NCBI RefSeq assembly: GCF_900163655.1
Contig: NZ_FWFG01000107.1
Coordinates: forward strand, 20,248 to 84,247
DNA from: Brachybacterium nesterenkovii
Lineage (GTDB): Bacteria > Actinomycetota > Actinomycetes > Actinomycetales > Dermabacteraceae
Length of the DNA: 64,000 nt
Direction: 5' to 3'
Shown here one piece after another: positions 24,217-34,023 of this stretch. Position 1 is the first letter of the stretch. Each line of letters starts with the position of its first letter. The position numbers and the translations under genes are program-made. The notes beneath the pieces are model-generated. The model was not told the DNA's origin. It was given only the letters and a program-made list of their open reading frames with translations, and ran no database searches.

Positions 24217-25788
24217 GTGCGACGGAACTCCTACGCCCTGGCAGCCCTCGCGGCCGCGGCGGTCCCCGGTCTCCGACCGGCCCGGACCGTCCCGATCGCG
24301 ACCCCCATCGACGAGTTCGACGTCGCCGGCGTGGTCGGCGACGACGGCCGCCGCGTCCTGGTGACGACGCCCGCGACGCCCGCCGCCGGGCTCCAGCTCG
24401 AGAAGGACGTCCATGTGGCCGACGCCCTCGCCGGCACCCCGGTGGGGCCTCTCGTCCCCACCCCGCTCGGATTCGTGCGCCTGCCCGAGGGCGGGCGCGC
24501 CGTCGTCACCGAGACCCCGCAGGGCTCCCCCCTGTTCCTCGACCGCCTGGCCGAGGAGCCCGAGATCGCCCGCTCCCTGGGGCGGGTGCTGGCCCGCATC
24601 CACGCCGTCCCCGCCTACGCCGCCGAGTCCGCAGGGGTGGAGACGTTCACCGCCCCGTCCATCCGCGCCGCGCACCGCTCCCAGATCGCACGGGCCCGCG
24701 CCGCGGAGGATCTCCCGCCGTCGGTCGCCCAGCGCTGGGACGCGCTGCTCGCCGACGACGAGCTGTGGGCGTTCCGCCCCTGCTTCGTGCACGGCGGGAT
24801 GTCCGAGGAGAACCTGTTCGTCGAGGGGCACGAGATCACCGGCGTGACCGGCTGGCACGAGGCCCGCACCGGCGACCCCGCGACCGACCTCGCCTGGCTC
24901 GTCTCCGTCCTGAACCCGGAGACCTTCGACACCCTGTACGCGGCCTACGTGGCGGAGCTGCCCGTCGCCCCGCACGGGCGTCTCGTCGAGCGCGCCCAGG
25001 CCGTCGGCGAGCTCGCGATCGTGGACTGGCTGCTGCACGGACTCGATGCCGAGGACCGGACGATCGTCGACGATGCGCGCGGGATGCTCGAGGACCTCGA
25101 TCACGACATCGCCGCAGCCGCCCGGGAGGAGGCCGAGCGCGAGTACGAGGCCCTGAACGCACAGCGGACGATCATCGACCCGACCGCCTCGACCGGCTCC
25201 GTCGAGGCGCCGCCCGCGCACCCCGTCGCGACCGATGCCGCTCGGCCCACCTCCCGTGCGGACACGGCCGAGCTCGCCGGGTCGGCTGTCGGCTCTGCGC
25301 ACCCCAGCTCTGGGGACACCGGCGTGACGAGCCGGGGCCACGACGCGCATGTCGGCACCGAGGCGGACGACGCCTCCTTCCGGGACGCGGCCGACGCCAC
25401 CGCGGCCCAGCGCAGATGGGTCGCCGAACCCCGCGGCGATGGCACCGCCCCGACGGCCCCCCACGCGGCCCCCGACGCGGCGGTCAGTTCCGACGCAGGC
25501 GAGCTATGGGCGGAGGACAAGGCAGAGTACGTGTCCCAGTACGCGACCGAGCCGCTGGACTTCGAGGTGCCCGCGGACCCGGCCCGGTTCCCTGACGTGG
25601 ACCAGGCCCAGCGCCCTGCCGCGGACGCAGACCCCGAGAGCGTCCTCGCCGCAGGCCCCGATGCCGACGCCGCTCCTGCCGGCCGCTTCTCGCGCCACTG
25701 GACGGGCGACGGCTCGCATGCGGTCGGCCTCGGCGAGGCCGAGACCATCGACCGCGAGCGGGACGAGCGGGAGCAGCCGCGCCCCTGA
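24217..25788 (+). CDS. Phosphotransferase-fold protein with degenerate active site and long acidic tail
   Basis: This 523-residue protein has an aminoglycoside-phosphotransferase-like N-terminal 300 residues. The N-lobe (RRVLVTTP), the LGRVLARIHAVP helix and the catalytic-loop region FVHGGMSEENLF followed by TGVTGWHEARTGDPATDLAWL's first part are recognisable. In active kinases the loop reads HGD and the metal-binding strand contains an Asp (IDW). Here these are HGG and VTGW, so both aspartates are missing and it may be a pseudokinase. From about residue 305 onward the sequence is low-complexity, rich in Ala, Asp, Pro and Thr, and likely disordered. It lies between nudC and adnB, where other Micrococcales carry a related gene (recalled). 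Function unknown. Confidence 0.7.
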   Translation: MRRNSYALAALAAAAVPGLRPARTVPIATPIDEFDVAGVVGDDGRRVLVTTPATPAAGLQLEKDVHVADALAGTPVGPLVPTPLGFVRLPEGGRAVVTETPQGSPLFLDRLAEEPEIARSLGRVLARIHAVPAYAAESAGVETFTAPSIRAAHRSQIARARAAEDLPPSVAQRWDALLADDELWAFRPCFVHGGMSEENLFVEGHEITGVTGWHEARTGDPATDLAWLVSVLNPETFDTLYAAYVAELPVAPHGRLVERAQAVGELAIVDWLLHGLDAEDRTIVDDARGMLEDLDHDIAAAAREEAEREYEALNAQRTIIDPTASTGSVEAPPAHPVATDAARPTSRADTAELAGSAVGSAHPSSGDTGVTSRGHDAHVGTEADDASFRDAADATAAQRRWVAEPRGDGTAPTAPHAAPDAAVSSDAGELWAEDKAEYVSQYATEPLDFEVPADPARFPDVDQAQRPAADADPESVLAAGPDADAAPAGRFSRHWTGDGSHAVGLGEAETIDRERDEREQPRP

Positions 25789-25806
25789 CGCGGCCCGCGG
25801 TGGCGC

Positions 25807-28800
25807 TCAGTCCGCCGCCGGCTCCTCGCCCGGCACCGCCGGGCCCTCTCCCAGCGCCTCCCGATCCTCGCCCGCGACGAGCCGCACGAGCTCCTCGCGG
25901 CTCGGGTGCTCGAGCACCTCATCGGTCACGTTCTCGGCCACGTAGTGGAAGGCCGTGCGGATCCTCTCCAGCGGCAGACCGGTGCGCTCGTGCCAGGCCA
26001 GGCGGTACACCGACAGCTGCACGGCGCGTGCCCGGCGCGCGGCCCCCGTCGGGCGCCGGCCCGTCTTCCAGTCGACGATCACGACGCCGTCCTCCGGCGC
26101 CCCCGGAGCCATATCGGCGTAGACCGCATCGATGACGCCGCGCACACCGACGGCGCCGAGCATCGTCGTGACCGGCTCCTCGACCGCCAGCGGCGTGCGA
26201 CCGCTCCACACGGACGCCTCGAACGCCTCGCGCATCCGCGCGGCGGAATCCGCCGCGTCCCGCTCGGCCGGCCCGGGGCCCTCGGCATCGAGGTCGGCGA
26301 GGTCGGCCAGGTCGGCGATGTCCTCGAGGTCCAGCAGGGCGCTGGCGCCGAACCGCTGCTCGAGCCAGGCATGGAACTCGGTGCCGCGCCGCGCGGCCGC
26401 GGAGGGGCGCCGCGGCAGCGGACGCAGCAGGTCCAGGGGCGCGCCCTCGGGGTTCTGGGCGCGCGCGACCACCTGGGAGGCCGAGAGCCGGGCGGGCGAG
26501 CGCACGAGGATGTCGCCGCTGCGGCTGGCGAGGTCCGCGAGGACGCGCCGGGTCTGCTCGCCGAGCTCGCCGTCGAGGGCCTCCGCGTCCCTGCCGTCGA
26601 GGTCCTGCGCGTTGACCTCGGCGGCCGCCGCGACGAGGGCCTCCGCACGGTCGCGGGCCTCCTCCTCCGCCCCCGGCTCCGGCGGCCACACCGCGCGGCG
26701 CGGCGAGACGGCCAGCGGGTTCTCCTCCGGGACCTCCTCGGTGCGGCGGAACGGCTCGGGCACGAGCGGCGCGGTCTCCACGAGGTAGCGCGAGCGGCTC
26801 TGGACGGACTTCCTCCCCGGGCGCCATGCCGCCGAGGCGAGCAGCAGGCGGTGGCGGGCGCGCGTGACCGCGACGTACATGAGGCGACGGTCCTCCGCGA
26901 GCTTCTCCGCGCCGAGGCCCTCGAAGAACTCGCCCAGGATCTCGATCGCGTCGACCTGGGTGTCGGCCTCGGCCCAGCGCAGCTGCGGGAGCGTGTCGGC
27001 GTCCCCGCGCAGCTCGGTCGGGACGGCGGCATCGGCGAGGGCCCCGAGCCAGCCGGACTCGGTGACGCGCAGCGTGCCGTCCTCGGCGGTGCGCGCATGC
27101 CGGTAGCTCGGCACGGTCCCCTCGGTGAGCCCGGCCACCGCCACGAGGTCCCATTCGAGGCCCTTGGCGGCATGCATGGTCAGGATCGTGACGGCGCTCG
27201 GGTCCGGCTCGGCCCCCTCCTCGGTGACCGCCAGCCCCGCCTCCTTGTCCTCGCTGACGTCGAGCAGCGCGAGGAACGCGCCGAGGCCGGGGCGCACGGC
27301 GGTGCGCTCGAACTCGGCGGCGTACCGGCGGAACTCCTCGAGGTCGCGCAGGGAGGCCGAGGTCGACTCCCCCGGTCGCGACAGCAGGGCCAGGTCGACG
27401 CCGAGCGCGGCGCCCGCCGCGGTCACGAGGTCCGGCAGCGGCAGGCCGAGGCGGCGGCGGACGGTGCGCAGGATCTGCTGCAGCTCCTCCAGGCGCGCGA
27501 GGCCCTCGTCGCTCAGGGCGCGCCCGTCGCGGTCGGTCCAGTCGCCGGGCGGGAGGTCGTCGACGGCGTCGATGAGGGTGACCTCGTCGGCCTCGTCCGT
27601 CGGCGTCCCGCTCCCCCGCGCCTCGGTGCTGCGGCGGCGCTGGCGGCTCGCGAGGTGGTCGCGCCAGCGGCCCAGGACCGCCATGTCCCGGGCGCCGAGG
27701 CGCACCCGCGGGCCGGCCAGCAGGCGCATCAGGGAGTCGCCGCGCGCAGGGTCGTGGGCGGCCTCGAGCAGGGCCCGGACGTCGGCGACCTCGGGTCGGT
27801 GCACGAGCCCGCCCAGCCCCACGACCTGCACGGTCAGCCCCGTGGCCTCCAGCTCGCGGACGAGCGGCGGGATCTGGCTGCGTTTGCGCACGAGCACGGC
27901 GGCGGTCGGCACGGGCGGCTGCTCCCCCGCCGTCCCAGGGGCCGCCTCGGCGCGCCGGTCGCGGATCCAGCGCGCGATCTCCCGGGCCTCGGACGCCTCG
28001 TCGGCGCATTCGGCGATCTCGACGGCGCCGTCCTCGACGCCGGGGCGGCCGGTGAGCTCGGGGATCCTCACGCCGCGGGAGGCGATGCGCAGCGGCGCGG
28101 CCAGCCGGTTGGCGACCTCCAGGACCGCCCGGTCGTTGCGCCACGACGTCGACAGGGTGCGCTGGACGACGGGCGTCTCCGTGCTCCCGAAGCACTCGAC
28201 GAAGCCCGTCAGGGAGGCGCTCGAGGCGCCGCGCCAGCCGTAGATCGCCTGCTGCGGATCGCCGACCGCGACGGTCGGGTGCCCCGCGCCGAACAGGCCC
28301 GCGAGGAGCTCGAGCTGGGCCACCGAGGTGTCCTGGAACTCGTCCAGGAGCACCACGCGGTGCAGGTCGCGGGCCAGGCGGCCGGCGGCGGGCACGTCTC
28401 GGGCGATGCGCGCTGCCAGCGACACCTGATCGGCGAAGTCCAGGGCGGCGCGCTCATGCCGCACGGCCGCGAAGCGCTCGACGAGCGGGAGCAGGGCCTC
28501 CCGGGCGTCGAGGGCCGCGAGGACCTTGACCACCTCGGACGGGGTGGTGCGGCGCCGTCCGCCCTCGGCCTGCAGCGGGATGCCTGCCAGGTGCTCGCGC
28601 ATCCGCTGCAGGTGCGCGGTCACCTCCCCGGGCTCGACGAGGTGCTCGGCGAGCGAGGAGGTGAGGGAGATCAGCGCGGCCGTGACCGTCGCGGCGGAGG
28701 CGTCGACGGTCAGCTCCTCCCCCGAGGACTCGACGATCTCGTGGGCCAGCTGCCAGGAGGCCGAGGACGACAGCACCGTGAGGTCCGGGTCGATGCCGAC

Positions 28801-29283
28801 GGCGAGCGCGTGCTCGGCCACGAGGTCCTGGGCGAAGCCGTTGTAGGTGCGCACCTCGGCGCGCTGGCCGATGAGGTCGTCCCCGGCGTGGTCGAGACCG
28901 GCCGGGATGGGGAGGCGCTCGGCCCGCAGAGCCGCAGCGAGGGCCGTGAGGCGCGAGGCGATGCGCTCGTCGAGCTCGCGGGCGGCCTTGCGGGAGAAGG
29001 TGAGGCCGAGGATCTGGCGGGGCTCGACGATGCCGTTGGCGATGAGCCAGACGACGCGGGAGGCCATGGTCTCCGTCTTCCCGCTGCCGGCGCCGGCGAC
29101 GACGAGCATCGGCGCGAGCGGGGCCTCGATGACGGCGGCCTGCTCGGGAGTGGGGCGCGGTCGCTCCATGAGGTCGGCCAGGTCCGCGGCGGTGAAGCGC
29201 GGTGCCGGGCCGGGGCTCGCTCCATCTCGCTGCGGGCCCGTCGCACCGCCGTCCGCGTCGGGCCTGGTCTGATCGGTCGTCAC
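25807..29283 (-). CDS. adnB: AdnB-type helicase-nuclease subunit of the AdnAB DNA repair complex
   Basis: This 1158-residue protein has an SF1 UvrD-like motor followed by a RecB-type nuclease. Walker A is AGAGSGKT (residues 63-70). Motif II is LLDEFQDTSVAQLELL, motif III GDPQQAIYGWRGAS, and motif VI VAVTRARHRLLL. The C-terminal nuclease shows RGTEFHAWLEQRF and the PD-(D/E)xK strand VIVDWKTGRRP. AdnAB resects double-strand breaks in mycobacteria. The GTG at 29283 overlaps the adnA stop (GTGA), so the subunits are translationally coupled. An ATG 30 bp upstream is less likely. An acidic, low-complexity N-terminus of 30 residues precedes the motor. Confidence 0.92.
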   Translation of the reverse strand: MTTDQTRPDADGGATGPQRDGASPGPAPRFTAADLADLMERPRPTPEQAAVIEAPLAPMLVVAGAGSGKTETMASRVVWLIANGIVEPRQILGLTFSRKAARELDERIASRLTALAAALRAERLPIPAGLDHAGDDLIGQRAEVRTYNGFAQDLVAEHALAVGIDPDLTVLSSSASWQLAHEIVESSGEELTVDASAATVTAALISLTSSLAEHLVEPGEVTAHLQRMREHLAGIPLQAEGGRRRTTPSEVVKVLAALDAREALLPLVERFAAVRHERAALDFADQVSLAARIARDVPAAGRLARDLHRVVLLDEFQDTSVAQLELLAGLFGAGHPTVAVGDPQQAIYGWRGASSASLTGFVECFGSTETPVVQRTLSTSWRNDRAVLEVANRLAAPLRIASRGVRIPELTGRPGVEDGAVEIAECADEASEAREIARWIRDRRAEAAPGTAGEQPPVPTAAVLVRKRSQIPPLVRELEATGLTVQVVGLGGLVHRPEVADVRALLEAAHDPARGDSLMRLLAGPRVRLGARDMAVLGRWRDHLASRQRRRSTEARGSGTPTDEADEVTLIDAVDDLPPGDWTDRDGRALSDEGLARLEELQQILRTVRRRLGLPLPDLVTAAGAALGVDLALLSRPGESTSASLRDLEEFRRYAAEFERTAVRPGLGAFLALLDVSEDKEAGLAVTEEGAEPDPSAVTILTMHAAKGLEWDLVAVAGLTEGTVPSYRHARTAEDGTLRVTESGWLGALADAAVPTELRGDADTLPQLRWAEADTQVDAIEILGEFFEGLGAEKLAEDRRLMYVAVTRARHRLLLASAAWRPGRKSVQSRSRYLVETAPLVPEPFRRTEEVPEENPLAVSPRRAVWPPEPGAEEEARDRAEALVAAAAEVNAQDLDGRDAEALDGELGEQTRRVLADLASRSGDILVRSPARLSASQVVARAQNPEGAPLDLLRPLPRRPSAAARRGTEFHAWLEQRFGASALLDLEDIADLADLADLDAEGPGPAERDAADSAARMREAFEASVWSGRTPLAVEEPVTTMLGAVGVRGVIDAVYADMAPGAPEDGVVIVDWKTGRRPTGAARRARAVQLSVYRLAWHERTGLPLERIRTAFHYVAENVTDEVLEHPSREELVRLVAGEDREALGEGPAVPGEEPAAD

Positions 29284-32200
29284 AGCTGCTCTCCTTCCGC
29301 CTGCAGGGCGCACGCGCGGCGCACGGCGCAGCGATCGCAGTGGGCATTGGGCCGCGCGGTCACCTGGGCCCCGCGCAGCTCCCGCGCGACGCCTGCGACG
29401 AGGTCGTCGAACCAGCGGGGGTCCTCCGCGCTCGTGAGCGCCCCCTGGGTGCGCACCACGGGCGTCCGGGCGCCGGTGCCGACGTAGACCAGCTGGGCCC
29501 CGGTGAGGCGCTCGGGGGCGTCCTCGCCGAGCTGCTCGGCGAGCGCGCCGTCGCGGATGGCGGCCTGGTAGGCGGCGAGCTGGAGGTCGAGCGCGGCATC
29601 GGCCTTGGACTTCGCGGCCGCACCGGTCTTGAGGTCCACGACCCGCAGCCCCGTGGCATCCCCCTCGACGCGGTCCATCGTGCCGTGCAGCTCGACGTCC
29701 CCGAGGGAGACGGTGAAGGGGGCCTCGACCGCGAGCGGCTGACCGGTCACCTCGAGGTGGCGGGCCAGCAGCTCGACGGCGTTCTCAGCCCGGGCGAGCA
29801 TACGCCGGGTGGACCAGGCGCGCTCGAGGTGGAGGGGTGCGAGCATCGCGGTGAGCTGGGCGAGCAGGTCGACGGGGCGCCCGTCGTCATCGCGCTCGGA
29901 GGGGCCGGCCGGGTGGTCCTGCGCGATGCGGTGCACGGCCGTGCCGATGCTCTGCAGCGGGGTCGGGGCGCCGCTGCCGCCGGAGCGTTCGAGCAGCCAG
30001 GCCTGGGGGCAGGCGTGGGCCCGCTCGAGGGCCGACGGGCTCAGACGGACGGGAGCATCCGCAGGCAGCAGCGCCGCCGTGGACGAGGGGCGCCGGTGGT
30101 ACCAGGTGCCGGGGTCGGCCCCGGGGGCTCCGGCGTCCGCGAGCAGGGCGAGCAGCTGCGCGCACTCCGCCTGGCTCTGCGGGGACGTACCGGGGTCGAG
30201 GAGACGTCGGCGCAGTGCCGCGACGAGGCGCCGCGGGTCCGGGGCGGGGCCCGGGTCCGCGGAGGCCGCGTCGGGATGGACCCACGGGTGCGGGCCGGCG
30301 GCGCGCTCGATGACGTCGACGAACGCGGACGGCGCGAGATCCTCCCCGTCGACGGCGGTGACCAGGATCCGTGTGCGGGCGCGGGACAGCGCGCTCACGG
30401 CCAGGCGGATCTCGTCGGCCATGACGGCCTCGCGCTGGGCAGCCCGCAGGGCACCGGGCTCGAGGGGCAGCGAGGTGTCTGCCGCGCTCAGCGCGAGCTC
30501 GGCGGCCCCGAAGAGGGTCGAGCGCAGGCGCAGGTTCGGCCACGCCCCTTCCTGCACGTGGGCGAGCACGACGGTGTCCGCGTCCTCGCCCGCGATCGCC
30601 GCGGGCGTGAGCACCCGCACCCTCCCGTCGAGCTGCGCACCGGGGGCCAGGGTGTCCTCGGCGATGGCCAGGCCGCGCACGTGCTCGATGAACACGAGGG
30701 CATCGGCCTGGGGACGGCGGTCCGTGAAGCGCTCGGCGGCGGCGAACAGGGCGGTGACGGCGTCGAGGCGGCGGGCCGCGAGGCGTCCGCGGGCCCCGGC
30801 CCCGTCGAGGTCGTCGGTCTCGAGCGATGCCTCGCGCCACCCCTCGGCCAGGCGGGCCGCCTCCCAGGCGGCCCAGAGCGCGTCCGTCGCCCCCGGGGCG
30901 GGCCCCAGGGCGCGGACTGCGGCGATCATGCGCCGGATGCGGTGGACGGGGACCGCCGCGCGGTCGCGCTCCCCGGGCTCGGGCAGGCCCGGGACGTCCT
31001 CGGCCACGAGCGCCCGCGCCAGCAACTCGGCGGACGCGACCGGTGCGCCTCCCGGCTCCGGCGCGCCGTCGTCCTCCCCCTGCGGTGCGCCTCCCGGCTC
31101 CGGCGCCCCGTCGCCTGCGGCCTTCCGTTCGTGCGCACGCAGCAGCAGGCGCCGGATGCGGCGCAGGCGCAGCGCATCGGCGTCGCCGAACGGCCCCTGC
31201 AGCAGCTCGGCGGCCTGCTCGGGCCCGGGCGGGGTGCCGTCGACGGCGAGCTCGATGATCGTCAGGAGATCTGCGACCACCTGCTCGTCACGCAGCGGGC
31301 GGGGCCGGCGCGAGGCGGTGACCGGCAGGCCCTGCCGCTGCAGCAGGTCGACGAGGTCGTCGACCGCGCCGCCCGAGCGACAGACCACGGCCATGTCGTC
31401 GTACGCGACGCCCTCGGCATGGTGGAGGTCGCGCAGGACCGTGGCGATCCAGCGCGCCTCCTCGATCGTCCCCGGGGCACGCAGCACCGCGACGGGCGAG
31501 CGCGCCTCGGCGGCCGCAGCCTCCCCCGCAGCCGGGGCCGGAGAGAGTTCCGCGACCGGGGCCGGACGGACGTCCGCGGCGGCGGGTCCGTCGCCTGCGG
31601 CTGCTCGACGCGAGTCCGCTGATCGACCGGGGTCCGCTGATCGACCGGAGTCCGCTGGGCGGCGGGAGTCCGTCGGCGCGCCCGCGAGCGGCAGGCGGCC
31701 GCGCAGCGCCTCGATCACGGACAGCGCACCATGCGGTGTGCGCTGCGACGGGCCCAGTAGCAGGTGCCGCACCGGGCGCCCGCCTGCGCCGAGCGGCGCC
31801 CCGCCGTCGCCCGGGGTCGGGAGGATGCGCACGGCGGCGTCGGGCAGAGCACCGCGGAACGTGTCCACCGCCGCGTCGGGGCAGGAGGTGAGGAGCACCT
31901 GCGCGCCGCTCGTCCGCAGCGCGCGCACGAGCTCGACGCCGGCGGCTGTGAGGTCCTGGGCGTCATCGACCACGACGAGCGGGATGGAGGGCCCCTCGCC
32001 GCGGGCCACGAGACGCGCGGCCTCGCGCACCATCCGCCCGCTGTCGTACCGCGGCCCGGCGTCGAGCGCGGCAGAGGCCTCGAGGTCGAGGACATCGAGG
32101 TAGCCGCGCAGGATCCGTGCGGCATCCCGCCAGGCCGGCCGATCGCGTCGCACGGACAGCTCCCGGAGGTCGCGGGGCAGCAGGCCCAGCTCTACGGCCC

Positions 32201-32762
32201 GCGAGACGATGTCGCGCAGCTCGTCGCGGAACCCGGGGAGCCGTCGTGTCGCCGGGTCCAGCGGCACCTCCCAGTCGTCCGTCGCGGCGATCAGGTCCCG
32301 CAGCAGGGCATCCTGGTCCGCGCCCGTGACCAGCGTCGGCTCCCCACGGCCCGCCCGGGCGGCGGCCTCCCGGACCACGGCGAAGGCGAGGCCCGCGGGG
32401 GTCGACGCCCGGGAGCCTCCGACGGCGCCCGACAGCGCGATCGCATCGCGCAGGAGCCCGGCGGAGCTGCGGCGCGGAGCCAGGAGCACGGATCCCGGAT
32501 GCTCGAGCGCCGCCGTGAGGGCCAGGCGCGTGCGGCCGGATCCCGGGGCGCCGTGGACGAGGACGTCCATGCCGGCCGCGAGGGCCTCGAGGGCCGCCCG
32601 CTGCTCCGCGCTCGCCGCGCCGGACAGCGGGGCGGGCAGGCGCTGCGCATCCGGCGGCACGAGGCGCAGCCGGTCCCGGACCGTCGCGGCGGCGCGCGGG
32701 GGCGCCCCCGCGGCGGTGCGGGATGGGGCGCGATGGCGTGGTGCGGCGGGCATGTCGGCCAT
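29280..32762 (-). CDS. adnA: AdnA-type helicase-nuclease subunit with altered Walker A
   Basis: This 1160-residue partner of AdnB also has a UvrD-like part and a C-terminal nuclease. The P-loop reads GAPGSGRT (residues 71-78): the catalytic lysine is replaced by arginine. Motif II reads VVVDDAQDL instead of DExQD. The motor is therefore probably weak or inactive. The nuclease core RVVDLKTGAAAKSK and the iron-sulphur cysteines (AHACPQAW upstream, HCDRCAVRRAC at the end) are intact. A Pro/Ser/Asp-rich repeat of roughly ten-residue units (DSRRPADSGRSADPGRSA) interrupts the middle. The start could be ATG 32762 or 32753; no ribosome binding site is visible. It is divergent from the TetR gene. Confidence 0.9.
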   Translation of the reverse strand: MADMPAAPRHRAPSRTAAGAPPRAAATVRDRLRLVPPDAQRLPAPLSGAASAEQRAALEALAAGMDVLVHGAPGSGRTRLALTAALEHPGSVLLAPRRSSAGLLRDAIALSGAVGGSRASTPAGLAFAVVREAAARAGRGEPTLVTGADQDALLRDLIAATDDWEVPLDPATRRLPGFRDELRDIVSRAVELGLLPRDLRELSVRRDRPAWRDAARILRGYLDVLDLEASAALDAGPRYDSGRMVREAARLVARGEGPSIPLVVVDDAQDLTAAGVELVRALRTSGAQVLLTSCPDAAVDTFRGALPDAAVRILPTPGDGGAPLGAGGRPVRHLLLGPSQRTPHGALSVIEALRGRLPLAGAPTDSRRPADSGRSADPGRSADSRRAAAGDGPAAADVRPAPVAELSPAPAAGEAAAAEARSPVAVLRAPGTIEEARWIATVLRDLHHAEGVAYDDMAVVCRSGGAVDDLVDLLQRQGLPVTASRRPRPLRDEQVVADLLTIIELAVDGTPPGPEQAAELLQGPFGDADALRLRRIRRLLLRAHERKAAGDGAPEPGGAPQGEDDGAPEPGGAPVASAELLARALVAEDVPGLPEPGERDRAAVPVHRIRRMIAAVRALGPAPGATDALWAAWEAARLAEGWREASLETDDLDGAGARGRLAARRLDAVTALFAAAERFTDRRPQADALVFIEHVRGLAIAEDTLAPGAQLDGRVRVLTPAAIAGEDADTVVLAHVQEGAWPNLRLRSTLFGAAELALSAADTSLPLEPGALRAAQREAVMADEIRLAVSALSRARTRILVTAVDGEDLAPSAFVDVIERAAGPHPWVHPDAASADPGPAPDPRRLVAALRRRLLDPGTSPQSQAECAQLLALLADAGAPGADPGTWYHRRPSSTAALLPADAPVRLSPSALERAHACPQAWLLERSGGSGAPTPLQSIGTAVHRIAQDHPAGPSERDDDGRPVDLLAQLTAMLAPLHLERAWSTRRMLARAENAVELLARHLEVTGQPLAVEAPFTVSLGDVELHGTMDRVEGDATGLRVVDLKTGAAAKSKADAALDLQLAAYQAAIRDGALAEQLGEDAPERLTGAQLVYVGTGARTPVVRTQGALTSAEDPRWFDDLVAGVARELRGAQVTARPNAHCDRCAVRRACALQAEGEQL

Positions 32763-32938
32763 TCGACCACAGCCCTCCGACGAACGACGCGCGACGGCGC
32801 TCTCGCCGAGGAGCGCGACGCGATCCTGAGTCCTGCCCGGCGGATGCGGCCGTCGGGCCTGGCAGGCGCTGCATTCTGCCTATCGGTCGCGGATCAGCGG
32901 AATCCCCGCTGCGCCCCGCCCTGTCTGAAAGGCCCGCC

Positions 32939-33640
32939 ATGGGAACCCCCGCACGTCTTCCCCGTGCTTTGCGCCGCGCTCAGCTCCTCGAGACGGCCAC
33001 GCGCCAGTTCACCCGCAGCGGGTACCACCGCACGTCGATGGATTCCATCGCCGCCGCGGCCGGTGTCACCAAGCCGGTGCTCTACCAGCACTTCGGCTCC
33101 AAGGAGGATCTGTACCTGGAGGTCGTGCGCGCGGTCGGCGCGCGCCTGATCACCGAGATCGACCAGATCACGGACCTCGAGGGAGGGACTCGGTCGCGCA
33201 TCGCTCACGGCCTGCACTGCTTCACCACCGTCCTCGTGGAATCCGGGACCGCCCTGCGCATGCTCGAGGCCTCCGAGGCGGTCTCCGAGGAGGTGACCCG
33301 CGCCGTCACCGAGATCGTGGGACATGCCGGGGACGCGATCGCCCAGGCGCTCATGCGCCATCGCGAGATCCCCGCGAGCGATGCGCACATCCTCGGCCAG
33401 GGGCTCGCCGCCCTGGCGCGCTCCAACGCCGAGAACCTGGCGAGCGCATCGACCGCCGAGGAGCGCGAGCGGATCACCGCCCTGCTCACCACCTTCATGA
33501 GCGACGGCCTCTGGAGCTTCCCGCCCCGCGCGACCCCTGGCCCTCCGAGCGGGACCCTCACCGCGGCGGTCGCGCACGACGTGCGCCCGCAGGCGATCGC
33601 GCACCCCGAGCAGGTCGCGCACTCCGATCTGATCGCCTGA
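32939..33640 (+). CDS. TetR-family transcriptional regulator
   Basis: This 233-residue TetR regulator has an N-terminal HTH (TATRQFTRSGYHRTSMDSIAA, then AAGVTKPVLYQHFGSKEDLY) and a C-terminal ligand domain of alpha-helical sequence. The last 35 residues are Pro/His-rich and not conserved. The ATG at 32939 has GAAAGG 6 bp upstream; the longer frame overlaps the adnA promoter region and is not TetR-like. A TetR protein divergent from adnA and followed by DUF3107 is also found in M. tuberculosis (Rv3208, recalled). The ligand and targets are unknown. It is separated from adnA by 176 bp, which I could not resolve into an operator. Confidence 0.9.
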   Translation: MGTPARLPRALRRAQLLETATRQFTRSGYHRTSMDSIAAAAGVTKPVLYQHFGSKEDLYLEVVRAVGARLITEIDQITDLEGGTRSRIAHGLHCFTTVLVESGTALRMLEASEAVSEEVTRAVTEIVGHAGDAIAQALMRHREIPASDAHILGQGLAALARSNAENLASASTAEERERITALLTTFMSDGLWSFPPRATPGPPSGTLTAAVAHDVRPQAIAHPEQVAHSDLIA

Positions 33641-33715
33641 GCACGCCCGCCCGCGACGCGTTGCGCCGGGAGCGAAGACCGCCTGCCACGGCGACGGGGC
33701 GGCGGTCGGCGTCGA

Positions 33716-33721
33716 TATGAT
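33716..33721 (+). promoter_or_regulatory. -10 element (TATGAT) of the DUF3107 gene
   Basis: TATGAT is the best -10 match in this region and would start a transcript around 33728. That gives a leader of about 30 nt that carries GGAAGG 9 bp before the ATG at 33759. A GC-rich stretch precedes it with no clear -35. Confidence 0.55.
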
Positions 33722-33758
33722 CGGCGCGTCAGAACGCTTCGTCGGAAGGACGCAGACC

Positions 33759-33980
33759 ATGGAGATCCGCCTCGGGATCCAGCACTCGCCCCGCGAGATC
33801 GTCGTCGAGAGCTCGGAGAACGCCGAGACCGTCTCGCAGCGCATCGCCGCGGCCGTCGCGGACGGCTCGACCCTCGAGCTGAAGGACGACAAAGGGCGCC
33901 TCGTGATCGTCCCCGCGGATCGTCTCGCCTACGCCGAGCTGTCCACGGAGGAGCCCCGCCGCGTCGGCTTCCTCGGCTGA
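33759..33980 (+). CDS. DUF3107 protein (TB9.4-like)
   Basis: This 73-residue DUF3107 protein of unknown role is conserved across actinobacteria. The sequence MEIRLGIQHSPREIVVES, then a helix AETVSQRIAAAV, then a beta strand LVIVPADRLAYAELS, matches the family throughout. The ATG at 33759 has GGAAGG 9 bp upstream; the longer frame starts at a poor ATG inside the promoter. M. tuberculosis carries a homologue (Rv3208A, recalled) beside the same TetR gene. It is followed 43 bp later by the phosphoesterase gene. Confidence 0.92.
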   Translation: MEIRLGIQHSPREIVVESSENAETVSQRIAAAVADGSTLELKDDKGRLVIVPADRLAYAELSTEEPRRVGFLG

Positions 33981-34023
33981 TCGACCTCGACGGGTCACGG
34001 CCGACGCGCCGCACCAGCGCACG

